Below are positions 1 to 8,740 of a DNA stretch of 64,000 nucleotides, in pieces (position 1 is the first letter of the stretch; each line of letters begins with the position of its first letter). This DNA is from an uncultured Bacilli bacterium (GTDB taxonomy: Bacteria > Bacillota_I > Bacilli_A > RF39 > UBA660). A program made the position numbers and the translations under genes. The notes below the pieces were generated by a model. The model made no database searches, was not told the origin of the DNA, and worked only from the letters and a program-made list of their open reading frames with translations. The stretch lies in contig CAKORX010000001.1 of NCBI GenBank assembly GCA_934101645.1, positions 150,550 through 214,549 on the forward strand, written 5' to 3'.

Positions 1-984
<984 letters not shown>

Positions 985-1112
985 GAATTGTACCAATATC
1001 ATCTACTGAAATAAAAACAAAATCAATCATAAATAAAGAAGATATTGAAACAAAATATGGTATTGTTACTTACAATCCTAACAAACCAAATAAGAAAGGA
1101 AATGATTAAATT

Positions 1113-1475
1113 ATGGAATTGAAATATACAAAAATTGGTGATTATAAATTACCAAATCTAACTTTAAACGATAATAAAAAAGGAACAATAAATAAGTATG
1201 GAATGTTAAGACTTGATTATTTAAAAGCACATAAAAAAGCACTTTACACTACACTTTTAATGAAAGATGAACTCACTAATCATCTTATTTCAGTAAGTAA
1301 AGATGCAGAAATTTTATTAAATACTTTGATGGAAAGTCATAAAAAATCAGATGAAAAACTATCTGAAAAAAGTAAAGAAACAAACCAACTTGAATGGGTA
1401 AAATTAATGAATAATTATAAAAATACTGCAGAAGAAGTTGTATTAAAAGAACTAATTTATACAGAAAATGTGTGA
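1113..1475 (+). CDS. tnpV: TnpV family transposon-encoded protein
   Basis: 120 residues that match the TnpV family along their whole length: an N-terminal GDYKLPNLTL, a central LRLDYLKAHKKALYTTLL, and the typical end WVKLMNNYKNTAEEVV. TnpV is carried by Tn4451-type and related mobilizable elements and its molecular role is unclear. An AAGAAAGG ribosome site precedes the ATG. Its stop lies inside a 30-base perfect palindrome. A broken copy of the same C-terminus occurs at 55198. Confidence 0.88.
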   Translation: MELKYTKIGDYKLPNLTLNDNKKGTINKYGMLRLDYLKAHKKALYTTLLMKDELTNHLISVSKDAEILLNTLMESHKKSDEKLSEKSKETNQLEWVKLMNNYKNTAEEVVLKELIYTENV

Positions 1476-1494
1476 GTACGTACTCACACATTTT
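1465..1494. repeat. 30-base perfect palindrome at the tnpV 3' end
   Basis: Two 15-base arms with no loop, centred on GAGTACGTACTC between 1479 and 1480 and flanked by AAAA and TTTT. It spans the tnpV stop codon. It could be a bidirectional terminator or a binding site for a relaxosome or repressor protein, since the oriT-like segment begins one base later. The lack of a loop and the short T-run argue weakly against a plain terminator. Confidence 0.8.
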
Positions 1495-1554
1495 GTCTGG
1501 CAAGCACTGAATTTATACTCCCGTACAAATTCGTATATGGGAATTCCCATACCC
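1495..1554 (+). other. oriT-like segment, copy 1
   Basis: Sixty bases that align without gaps to 55341-55400, with 53 identities by eye. Both copies contain the 16-base palindrome TATGGGAATTCCCATA and the upstream ATACTCCCG. It sits in the only non-coding gap between tnpV and a MobC-like gene, which is where mobilizable elements usually keep oriT. The function is inferred from position and conservation; no nick site was identified. Confidence 0.6.
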
Positions 1555-1582
1555 TTAAATTTTAGAAAGGAGACTTTAAATT

Positions 1583-1957
1583 ATGAGAATAAGAAATAAT
1601 AAAGTTAATGTGTTTTTAAGTGATGATGAAAAATTTATTTTGAAAAGAGATTCTTCAAGACTAAACTTATCTCAATCTGAATATATTAGAAATTTAATTA
1701 TAGGAAATAAGATTAAAGTTCCAGAAGTTAAAGAAGAACCCAAACCTAAAAAAGATGAATATGTTATTGAAAACATTGTTAAAGCATTAGAAGAAAATAT
1801 TGAATGCTTAACTAAAGTAAAGAATCGATTTCATTATCTTGGATATTTTGAAGATGAACGAGCAATAGGAACTAAAATTGAATTCTTAAAGATACAAAAT
1901 AGTATGATAGAAAAATATTTATCATCTATTAGAAATGATAAAGACAATGCCAACTAG
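1583..1957 (+). CDS. mobC: MobC-like relaxosome accessory protein
   Basis: 124 residues. The N-terminus is a ribbon-helix-helix-like DNA-binding domain (VNVFLSDDEKFILKRDS, then LSQSEYIRNLII), as in MobC proteins, which help the relaxase open oriT DNA. The rest is a charged helical tail. It follows the oriT-like segment and has a good AGAAAGGAG site. A relaxase gene would be expected next but is absent; a terminator and a convergent GNAT gene follow, so the mobilization module looks incomplete. Confidence 0.7.
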   Translation: MRIRNNKVNVFLSDDEKFILKRDSSRLNLSQSEYIRNLIIGNKIKVPEVKEEPKPKKDEYVIENIVKALEENIECLTKVKNRFHYLGYFEDERAIGTKIEFLKIQNSMIEKYLSSIRNDKDNAN

Positions 1958-1966
1958 CATTGTCTT
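1941..1966. terminator. Terminator between mobC and the GNAT gene
   Basis: Perfect 10-base stem AAGACAATGC / GCATTGTCTT with a 6-base loop, overlapping the last codons of mobC. The convergent gene on the other strand ends at 1978, so it could serve both strands, although the T-runs are short. Confidence 0.6.
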
Positions 1967-1977
1967 ATGTTATATAA

Positions 1978-2484
1978 TTATTTCAATTTTAACATATATA
2001 ATTTTCTTAAAAATCCATTTGATAAAGTAGTTTGTTTTACAAACTCTAAACCAACTTTTTCAAGAGTTTTACAACTGCCAATATTATCTGGATGAGCCAT
2101 AGAAATGATATAATCAAATCCTAAATCTTTTGCAAGTTGTAATTCCATAGTTTGTAATTTAGTAGTAATTCCATTTCCTCTATACTCTGGTAAAACTAAA
2201 TTACCACCTAATTCACAAATCTTAAATTCTGTTAGTCCAAATTCTTCTTTAAAATCTGCTAACATATCTTGTGAAATATATAGTTGTGCCATACCAACAA
2301 GTTTTTCTCCATCATAAGCACCATATAAAGGTGCATAATTTACTTCATCAAACATACTATCTAATTCCCATTGTTCGTATGGAATAAAATATGCTTGATC
2401 AGGCAATCCTTTTAAAACAACATCAATAAGTTTAAATAATTGTTCCTTATCTTTTTCTTCTATTTTCTTATAAATTAAATCCAT
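1978..2484 (-). CDS. GNAT family N-acetyltransferase
   Basis: 168 residues with the GNAT fold pattern. The acetyl-CoA-binding motif A is visible as GNLVLPEYRGNGITTKL (R/Q-x-x-G-x-G/A type), followed by the helix-strand part GFDYIISMAHPDNIGSCKTL. The ATG at 2484 is chosen because the upstream in-frame ATG lies inside the GGAGG ribosome site. The substrate is unknown. The serine-hydrolase gene lies 20 bases upstream on the same strand, so the two are probably co-transcribed cargo of the element. Confidence 0.85.
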   Translation of the reverse strand: MDLIYKKIEEKDKEQLFKLIDVVLKGLPDQAYFIPYEQWELDSMFDEVNYAPLYGAYDGEKLVGMAQLYISQDMLADFKEEFGLTEFKICELGGNLVLPEYRGNGITTKLQTMELQLAKDLGFDYIISMAHPDNIGSCKTLEKVGLEFVKQTTLSNGFLRKLYMLKLK

Positions 2485-2503
2485 AATTTTTTCCTCCATT
2501 AAC

Positions 2504-3439
2504 TTATATTAAATTTCTTAATATTTCAGTAACGTTTTTCATATCTTTTTCTGTTGACATTATAGTTATCAATAAATTCTTATCTTTATTTAAAATGATA
2601 TATTGTCCGTTTGAACCATCTCTAAAAATATAACCATCTCTTGATATAAATGTAAAATATCCTATTCCTATTTTAGGTAATACTCTTTCAGATTTATAAG
2701 CAGATGGTGTTTCTAATTTCATAGAACACATTTCTTTTATCCAATTGCTCGAAATAATTTGATTATTATCATATTTACCTTCGTTTAGTAATAATTGACC
2801 TATCTTATGAAAGTCAGAATGTTTAAGATATAATCCTGTAGCACCTGGACAATATTTACCATAATTTTCCCATTTATAATCTAAAACGTTAAGTTTTTTA
2901 AATATGTTTTCATTAATAAAATCTGTTAAATTTTGATTAAAAGCCTCTTGAAAGAAAACAGATAAAATAAATGGTTCTACATTGTTATATGCAAATCTAG
3001 TTCCTACTTCATATGGAATATCATAATTTAATGCATAGTCTACTAATTTATCCTTATCAATGTCTTGTATAAATCTTTCAGACATCATTTGTGTTTCATA
3101 ACCAGTAGTATGAGTAAGTAAATCTTTTATAGTCCATTTTTTAATTTTATTAATATTACTTTTATTTATTATATTTGCTATATCTTTAATTATTGGGAAA
3201 ACTTTAGTATTTAAAGTTAATGGTTCACCTGCAATTGATAATCCTTTATCAATTGCTATTCCAATTGCCATAGCAACTAATAATTTTGCGCAACTTCTTA
3301 ATTCGTGTAATTGTTCTTCTTTATAAAAATACTTTTCGGTTTTTCCGTTCTGTTCAATAAAAATACTATCAATATTTAAACTTTGCAAGGTTTTAGACAA
3401 TATATCTATACTTTTAGTAACATCTTCTATATTAATCAC
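2504..3439 (-). CDS. Beta-lactamase family (class C/PBP-like) serine hydrolase
   Basis: 311 residues from a GTG start that sits at proper distance from a perfect AGGAGG; an upstream TTG would place that site inside the gene. The nucleophile motif SxxK is SCAK, the second motif YxN is YNN (in FAYNNVEPF), and the third is probably DGSNGQY near the C-terminus. There is no signal peptide, so it should be cytosolic. Family members act as esterases, peptidases or lactamases; the substrate is not evident. First gene of a two-gene unit with the GNAT protein. A TATAAT-like box is at 3480-3485 on this strand. Confidence 0.82.
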   Translation of the reverse strand: MINIEDVTKSIDILSKTLQSLNIDSIFIEQNGKTEKYFYKEEQLHELRSCAKLLVAMAIGIAIDKGLSIAGEPLTLNTKVFPIIKDIANIINKSNINKIKKWTIKDLLTHTTGYETQMMSERFIQDIDKDKLVDYALNYDIPYEVGTRFAYNNVEPFILSVFFQEAFNQNLTDFINENIFKKLNVLDYKWENYGKYCPGATGLYLKHSDFHKIGQLLLNEGKYDNNQIISSNWIKEMCSMKLETPSAYKSERVLPKIGIGYFTFISRDGYIFRDGSNGQYIILNKDKNLLITIMSTEKDMKNVTEILRNLI

Positions 3440-3515
3440 TTTAAATCCTCCTTTCAACAAGTTTTAAAATACTATTAAAATTATACTATAAAACCTAAAA
3501 AAATTCTATATTTTG

Positions 3516-3555
3516 CCTCGTATTCATTTAAAATATGAGGTATTAATGATATAAT
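3516..3555 (+). promoter_or_regulatory. Promoter with inverted repeat for the TPR-PIN unit
   Basis: A TATAAT box at 3550-3555 lies 34 bases before the small membrane gene. Just upstream, 3516-3540 is an imperfect inverted repeat (CCTCGTATT / AATATGAGG) that covers the -35 area. This is the position expected of a repressor operator. No good -35 hexamer is seen, which would fit a regulated promoter. Confidence 0.5.
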
Positions 3556-3589
3556 AGTTAAAAAACTTTTTTGAAAGGAGTGTGCAAAA

Positions 3590-3787
3590 ATGAATTTGAC
3601 ACAATGGGCTGAAATAGCTTCTATAATATCTTGTATTGTTTCTATAATAAGTTTATTTATTAGTATTAAAGCATTAAATGAAATAATTAATATAAAAATA
3701 TCAATTAACAATGGAGAAAAACAATCTAATAATGCTAAATTAAGTTTTAAGTCGGATATAAAACAATCAAACAGCATAAGAAAGTGA
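3590..3787 (+). CDS. Small single-pass membrane protein
   Basis: 65 residues preceded by GAAAGGAG. Residues about 8-30 form one hydrophobic helix (ASIISCIVSIISLFISI); the polar tail is rich in Asn, Ser and Lys. Its tail (KQSNNAK, KQSNSIRK) resembles the N-terminus of the next protein (KVEQSNNINN). The gap to the next gene is only 7 bases, so the pair is a transcription unit. It may anchor or inhibit the large TPR-PIN protein; the function is unknown. Confidence 0.65.
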   Translation: MNLTQWAEIASIISCIVSIISLFISIKALNEIINIKISINNGEKQSNNAKLSFKSDIKQSNSIRK

Positions 3788-3794
3788 GGCATAA

Positions 3795-6566
3795 ATGGAA
3801 AATAGTAGTAAATTTAATTTATTTTCAAAAGTTGAACAATCAAACAACATAAATAATTATAGTATTAGTTTAAGTGATGAGCAATTTAAAGAATACATGA
3901 AAGCGACCAAAAGTAATAATACGAAAACAGAAATTCAGAATATTATAAATTCAATTTTTGAAGATTCTGCCAATATAGTAAATAAAAAAGATTCTATATT
4001 TTATATAAATAAAAAGGATAAAGAAAAATTAGTAGGTTATATAGACAAACTTGAAACATTTAAAGTATTTTTCAACGAAAAAGAAGAACAAACAACTATA
4101 TTTTATATTAATATGTTTAGTATTCTTATGCGAATTAATTGCAAAAGAATATTATCTCTTTTTCACGAACTTCCAATTTATTTAAAATCAAATAATGAAA
4201 TATTATATATTTATGGCTGTGCTTTATCAGAAAGTAAATTGTATGACGAGGCAATTGAAATTTTTGATGATTTATATAAAGAAAATAATAACATTTATGC
4301 ATTTATTCAAAAACTATTATGTTTGCTTTTACAAAATAAATATTCTGATTTATATGAACTTACTAAAAATATAAAAAAAGGAGATATAGACAATTATGGA
4401 TATATAGCCTCTTACTATTTAATAGCAAAATGCGAAATACAAAAACTCACTGAAAGCGAAATAAAAAAACTTAATGCAAAATTTGGTGATAAACCGCTAT
4501 TTTGTTCAACTGCTGCGATAATCATTTCAACAAAAATTAATAAAAAATCTAAAAGTATAAAAGAATATATAAAAGATGGGTTAAGAATATTAAATGATTT
4601 ACCTTTCAATATATCTGCAACCACTATTTTTATAGAACAATGTTCAAGATTGAATGTTAATGAATATATTGTAAAATATTTAAATGATTATGCGGAAGAA
4701 TCTGTACATTTGAATACAATATTATTAAATACTTTGATTAATCAAAAGAATAAAAGTGAAAAAGATTTCAAAAACATGGAAAATGTAATTATTTTTCTTG
4801 AAAAAGAAAAAGCAGAAACAATCGATATAAATAAGGCAAAAGCACAGATTTGTTTGCAAAATCATAAAGAACTTGAAGCAATAACTTATTTAACTAAATC
4901 ATTTGATTTAGAAGAAAATGAAGAAGTTGCCTATAAGTGTCTACAACTTATAATAAATAACCATGATGATAATATAAATTCACAAAAATATATAGAATGT
5001 TTGAAGAAATCTAAAAGTCCCAAAATGGTAATGTTAGCTGCACATGGATTACAATACCAAAAAAAACAAGCAGAAGCAAAAAACGAAGCAATTAAATCTC
5101 TATACTTGTTAGGAAATAATTTTGATGTTAATATTTATCGTTGGTTTTGGGGAATTTTCATGTTTGATGAAGATAAAAAAAATCCTAACTTGGATTATGT
5201 TACATGTAATTGTGCAGTTACTATAAAAAATAAGCTTAATAATAAAAAACAAGTAATAATAATTGATGAACACATATCAGAAACTTATAAAATAATGGAT
5301 GCAATTTGCTATCCTACTTCAAATTTAATTTCTATAGAACTACTTAATCGTGAAAAAAATGAAGATGTAACTATTGAAGACGTATCCTACCAAATTATAG
5401 ATATTATTAATAAAGATTGTTATATGTTAAGAAAAGTTATGGAAAAGTTAAGTAAAAAAAATAAGAATAACAAATTTTTCAAAGAATTTAAATATAGTGA
5501 AAATGATGACGACCCATTAAAAGAAATTCGAGAACTTTTAATTGAAGATAGAGAATATTTAAAGAAAAAATTTGATCAATATGATATAGAACAAAATACT
5601 AATCCTGGTGGTTACAATTCTTTACCTCTATCAAATTTCTGCGATAATGAAAAAAATTATCAATCAATAATAGAATTGTTATTATATAACAAAGATATGA
5701 AATTATACGCTGGTGAACCTAATTTGCTTGACTTAAATAACAACAAAATAGTTATTGATTTAACATCTTTAGTAGTTTTACAAGAATTAAATCAACTTGA
5801 ATTATTATTACCATATGTAAAAAATATATATTTTACTAAATCTTTAAAAAATAAAGTCAACTCTATTTTTCAAAAGGTTTCTAACGAAAAAGAAAAAACA
5901 ATGAGAATATTTGTTGATGATGAAAATAACTTACATAGTACGGAAACAACTAAAGAAAGTAAAAAAAATAATGTGAACTTTTGGAGAGCAATATTATCAT
6001 TAATAAATCAATGCAATATTGAAGAATTTGAAACTAACATGGATTCAGATAATTTTGACAAGTCACAATTTGATATGTTTAATTTGGCTATTGATAAAAA
6101 TATGATATATATATGTGATGATTTAACTATTAGAAAATTAGCATATGCAGTTAGTAAAGGAAATTTATTAATGACAAATTCTAGTAGTATAATAAATTTA
6201 TTGCATGATACTAACCCCAGTGAATATATTAAAATAATGAACCAATTAACAGAATTTAAATATATTCATTGTATTGACTGTTTAAGTTTGTTTTATTTAA
6301 CCTTAGATGTTTTAAATATGAGAAATAATGAAGAATATAAACAGTATTATAAAAAAATAATACAAAATATTTTACAATCAAAATTTTTATATGAGTGTCA
6401 TATATCAACTATACAACAATTCTTATCTACAACATTTAGGTTATTTAAAATTACAAAAGAATCTAATGAACTATTTGATATAATATTTGAAGAAACAAAA
6501 AATAAAAGTATTGAATATGCTATTCCTTTTGATATAAAAACAAGAAATGAGTTAATAGAAAATTAA
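3795..6566 (+). CDS. Large TPR-repeat protein with C-terminal PIN-like nuclease domain
   Basis: 923 residues, no signal peptide. Residues about 100-450 are helical repeats with TPR character (for example ILYIYGCALSESKLYDEAIEIFDDLY). A beta-rich stretch follows at about 470-530 (ITIKNK..., QVIIIDEHISETY). The C-terminal third looks like a PIN domain: IVIDLTSL with Asp655, a middle acidic helix segment, and IYICDD with Asp775/Asp776 near LAYAVSKGNLLMTNSS. PIN domains are metal-dependent RNases of toxins and defence proteins. The domain is called from pattern only. It lies next to recombinase and mobilization genes, which suggests a conflict or defence role. Confidence 0.6.
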   Translation: MENSSKFNLFSKVEQSNNINNYSISLSDEQFKEYMKATKSNNTKTEIQNIINSIFEDSANIVNKKDSIFYINKKDKEKLVGYIDKLETFKVFFNEKEEQTTIFYINMFSILMRINCKRILSLFHELPIYLKSNNEILYIYGCALSESKLYDEAIEIFDDLYKENNNIYAFIQKLLCLLLQNKYSDLYELTKNIKKGDIDNYGYIASYYLIAKCEIQKLTESEIKKLNAKFGDKPLFCSTAAIIISTKINKKSKSIKEYIKDGLRILNDLPFNISATTIFIEQCSRLNVNEYIVKYLNDYAEESVHLNTILLNTLINQKNKSEKDFKNMENVIIFLEKEKAETIDINKAKAQICLQNHKELEAITYLTKSFDLEENEEVAYKCLQLIINNHDDNINSQKYIECLKKSKSPKMVMLAAHGLQYQKKQAEAKNEAIKSLYLLGNNFDVNIYRWFWGIFMFDEDKKNPNLDYVTCNCAVTIKNKLNNKKQVIIIDEHISETYKIMDAICYPTSNLISIELLNREKNEDVTIEDVSYQIIDIINKDCYMLRKVMEKLSKKNKNNKFFKEFKYSENDDDPLKEIRELLIEDREYLKKKFDQYDIEQNTNPGGYNSLPLSNFCDNEKNYQSIIELLLYNKDMKLYAGEPNLLDLNNNKIVIDLTSLVVLQELNQLELLLPYVKNIYFTKSLKNKVNSIFQKVSNEKEKTMRIFVDDENNLHSTETTKESKKNNVNFWRAILSLINQCNIEEFETNMDSDNFDKSQFDMFNLAIDKNMIYICDDLTIRKLAYAVSKGNLLMTNSSSIINLLHDTNPSEYIKIMNQLTEFKYIHCIDCLSLFYLTLDVLNMRNNEEYKQYYKKIIQNILQSKFLYECHISTIQQFLSTTFRLFKITKESNELFDIIFEETKNKSIEYAIPFDIKTRNELIEN

Positions 6567-6601
6567 ATTTGTAATGTTTATAAATAATTTAATATAAATT
6601 A

Positions 6602-6629
6602 TTGTAATAATTTTTATCTTTGATATAAT
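6602..6629 (+). promoter_or_regulatory. Promoter of an orphan RNA
   Basis: TTGTAA at 6602-6607 and TATAAT at 6624-6629 with a 16-base spacer. No reading frame follows on this strand; a structured stretch and a terminator do. Confidence 0.55.
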
Positions 6630-6636
6630 GAATTTA

Positions 6637-6738
6637 TCAGAGAGATTTAATCAAATCTTATAGTCTTAATTTCGCATACGTGTATAGTTAAGGCTCCATT
6701 GAATATAACTTACGGCTTAATTGTTCGTAAGTTTTTTT
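6637..6738 (+). ncRNA. Candidate small RNA with own promoter and terminator
   Basis: About 102 bases between a TATAAT promoter and an intrinsic terminator. Two upstream hairpins can be drawn: AGATTT-AATC-AAATCT, and a second closed by CTTAA / TTAAG. The terminator stem is AACTTACG / CGTAAGTT. No plausible start codon with a ribosome site is present. The last 45 bases resemble the tRNA-Gly 3' end and its terminator (54910-54958). I do not recognise an RNA family. Confidence 0.5.
6707..6738 (+). terminator. Terminator of the orphan RNA
   Basis: Perfect 8-base stem AACTTACG / CGTAAGTT followed by seven T. Nearly the same hairpin follows tRNA-Gly at 54927. Confidence 0.85.
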
Positions 6739-6805
6739 GTTTAAATTAACCGCCGTTATTCATCAATAATTAATTTGTTCCTATGTATCTTATTTATTGT
6801 CATAT

Positions 6806-6846
6806 AAAAACTCTATCTTAACATATTGAATAGAGTTTTTTATTTT
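6806..6846. terminator. Terminator (bidirectional)
   Basis: Stem AAAAACTCTAT / ATAGAGTTTTT. It can end the minus-strand lipoprotein gene whose stop is at 6864. Between this and 6738 I see nothing else. Confidence 0.75.
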
Positions 6847-6863
6847 TTAGAGCCATAAACTGT

Positions 6864-7370
6864 TTAGTCAAAATACTCAGGTTCAGCACAAATACTTAAA
6901 TCAACATTTAATTCATTTAATAATTTTTCTAATGCTTTATTAGTCGTTCCTTTTTCTACAGTATAATAATAACCATATCCTTGCTCCACATAAGTATTTC
7001 CCATATATATTTCATATTCTGGCAAATTATCCATTGCATGGGCTTTGTCAACTTCAATGCCATCTTCCTTTACAATTTCTAAAACATCAAAATCAGTTTT
7101 ACCTTTTATTGATTTAGAATATTCAAGCATACTTATACATGTTTCACCCGGTCTACATGCTTTATAAGCAGTAAATAGTTCGTAAGTACCATCTTTATAT
7201 ATGGAAAGTTCAACTGGAACACATGACTTATTTCCTGCACTAATAGACATTACCATTTCTTGATGATCCTTTAAGATTTCATCTCCACCTAAATTACGTT
7301 TTTTTCCACAACCAGTTAATCCAAATAACATAAACATACAAATCAGAAATCCAAATAAAATTTTTTTCAA
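6864..7370 (-). CDS. Putative lipoprotein of unknown function
   Basis: 168 residues. A signal peptide with lipobox LTGC ends at Cys21, so the mature protein is probably lipid-anchored outside the membrane. The mature part contains four further cysteines (KSC, KAC, ETC, SIC) that could form disulfides. The start is a TTG preceded by GAGGTGG; no ATG fits the signal peptide. No family is recognised. It is a single gene between a terminator and the ASCH-kinase fusion. Confidence 0.7.
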   Translation of the reverse strand: MKKILFGFLICMFMLFGLTGCGKKRNLGGDEILKDHQEMVMSISAGNKSCVPVELSIYKDGTYELFTAYKACRPGETCISMLEYSKSIKGKTDFDVLEIVKEDGIEVDKAHAMDNLPEYEIYMGNTYVEQGYGYYYTVEKGTTNKALEKLLNELNVDLSICAEPEYFD

Positions 7371-7425
7371 CTTAAGTCCACCTCTACTATCAATAATATA
7401 TCATTAATTTAATTAAAAATATATA

Positions 7426-8691
7426 TTATTGGTTAAGTATTTTTTTACAAATCATTAAAATCCTTTCTTTACTATCTTCTTCTCTATATTTCGGAAGTAG
7501 TTTAAATTCGTCAAGTACCCAATATATTAACATTCTTTCTTCTAAATGATTTATACTATTAACTTCTGGATAATATTTTTTTACATAATCAAATAAATAC
7601 CTGTAATCTTTAGGTTTTTGTAATGGATCCATTTCAATATTTGCCCATTTCCATGGTAAGTGTACACTCATAAATAATATTCTTAAATCAAAATCAAATG
7701 GTGCAATTATAGAATCATTAAAATCAATTAATTTTATATTTTGATTTTCATCTATTAAAACGTTATCAAAATGTAAATCATTATGAATTAAACTAAATCT
7801 ATTATCAGATAAAATTTCATCATACTTTTTAAGGGACTTAAAAATAATATTTCTCTCTTCATCATTAAACATATCAATGGCTTCATTAAATTTATCCAAA
7901 ACTTTTTTCTTTATTAAATCACTCCAATTGCATGTTGGTAAATACTTTTTCTTATGAATACTTTTTAAAGACTTCATTAATTTTCTAATTAATTCTTCTT
8001 TTTGCAATTCATTCATTTTATACCAATAATAATAAATTGACTTTCCATTAACTTTTTCAATAATTTCATAAACATAGGGTACAACATTTTTTGTCTTATC
8101 ATATAGATAAAGTGTTGGAATACTTTCATTACCTTTATTAGAATTATAAAAGTTTGCCTCTATATCAAATAAATTTTCTTTATTTTTATCACCACAAATT
8201 TTTATTATATACTTATCATTTATGGAAAAAATGCTATTATTAAAACCAGCATTAATTTCTTTAATACTTTTGATTTTACCAAATATATTATTATTTGCCA
8301 GTGCTATTTTTTCGGCGATTTCTTGACGTTCATTAATTAAATTTCGAGTTACTTCAAAGATTTCAAATACTACTTTTGTATTTTCATTAAAATCTGGATT
8401 TATACTTTTGAAAAAACTAATATGTGCCTTTTTCCACTCATAAAAACTTCCTTCACCTTCTAAAGTTGCAAGATCCCCATTTATATTTTTAAATTCAGTT
8501 ATAATTATTTTTTTAGTTTTTGTTACACAAGCTTTTTTTTCATTGTCAAAAACTAACACTGACTCTTCATCATCTAAAGAATCATTTTCATCATATAAAT
8601 AAGTTGTAGCCGTCTTTTTACCAGCTAGTACTAAATTTACTAATCTATCATTATCTATTCCAAAATGCCACGTTTTTAATTTATTTTCCAT
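7426..8691 (-). CDS. Fusion of ASCH domain and aminoglycoside-phosphotransferase-like kinase
   Basis: 421 residues. The first about 115 look like an ASCH (RNA/nucleotide-binding) domain: WHFGIDNDRLVNLVLAGKKTATT, then EGEGSFYEWKKAHISFF and a final VVFEIFEV strand. The rest is an APH/choline-kinase-like domain with the catalytic loop LIHNDLHFDNVL and the metal motif LIDFND. Such kinases phosphorylate antibiotics, choline or other small alcohols. The ASCH half suggests an RNA- or nucleoside-linked substrate. The fusion joint is near residue 118 with no stop or frameshift. The substrate is not known. Confidence 0.78.
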   Translation of the reverse strand: MENKLKTWHFGIDNDRLVNLVLAGKKTATTYLYDENDSLDDEESVLVFDNEKKACVTKTKKIIITEFKNINGDLATLEGEGSFYEWKKAHISFFKSINPDFNENTKVVFEIFEVTRNLINERQEIAEKIALANNNIFGKIKSIKEINAGFNNSIFSINDKYIIKICGDKNKENLFDIEANFYNSNKGNESIPTLYLYDKTKNVVPYVYEIIEKVNGKSIYYYWYKMNELQKEELIRKLMKSLKSIHKKKYLPTCNWSDLIKKKVLDKFNEAIDMFNDEERNIIFKSLKKYDEILSDNRFSLIHNDLHFDNVLIDENQNIKLIDFNDSIIAPFDFDLRILFMSVHLPWKWANIEMDPLQKPKDYRYLFDYVKKYYPEVNSINHLEERMLIYWVLDEFKLLPKYREEDSKERILMICKKILNQ

Positions 8692-8711
8692 TTTATATCC
8701 TTATTTCAAAT

Positions 8712-8740
8712 AAAAAAACTGTAGATATTTTATTATCTAC
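8712..8740 (-). terminator. Terminator of the repeat-protein gene
   Basis: On the minus strand GTAGATA / TATCTAC followed by a run of seven T; it overlaps the stop of the gene above. Confidence 0.7.

Noticed and set aside
6637..6700. A tRNA gene upstream of the 6707 terminator
   Set aside because: It has GCTCCA and the tRNA-like terminator, but no 7-pair acceptor stem and no T or anticodon arm can be drawn.
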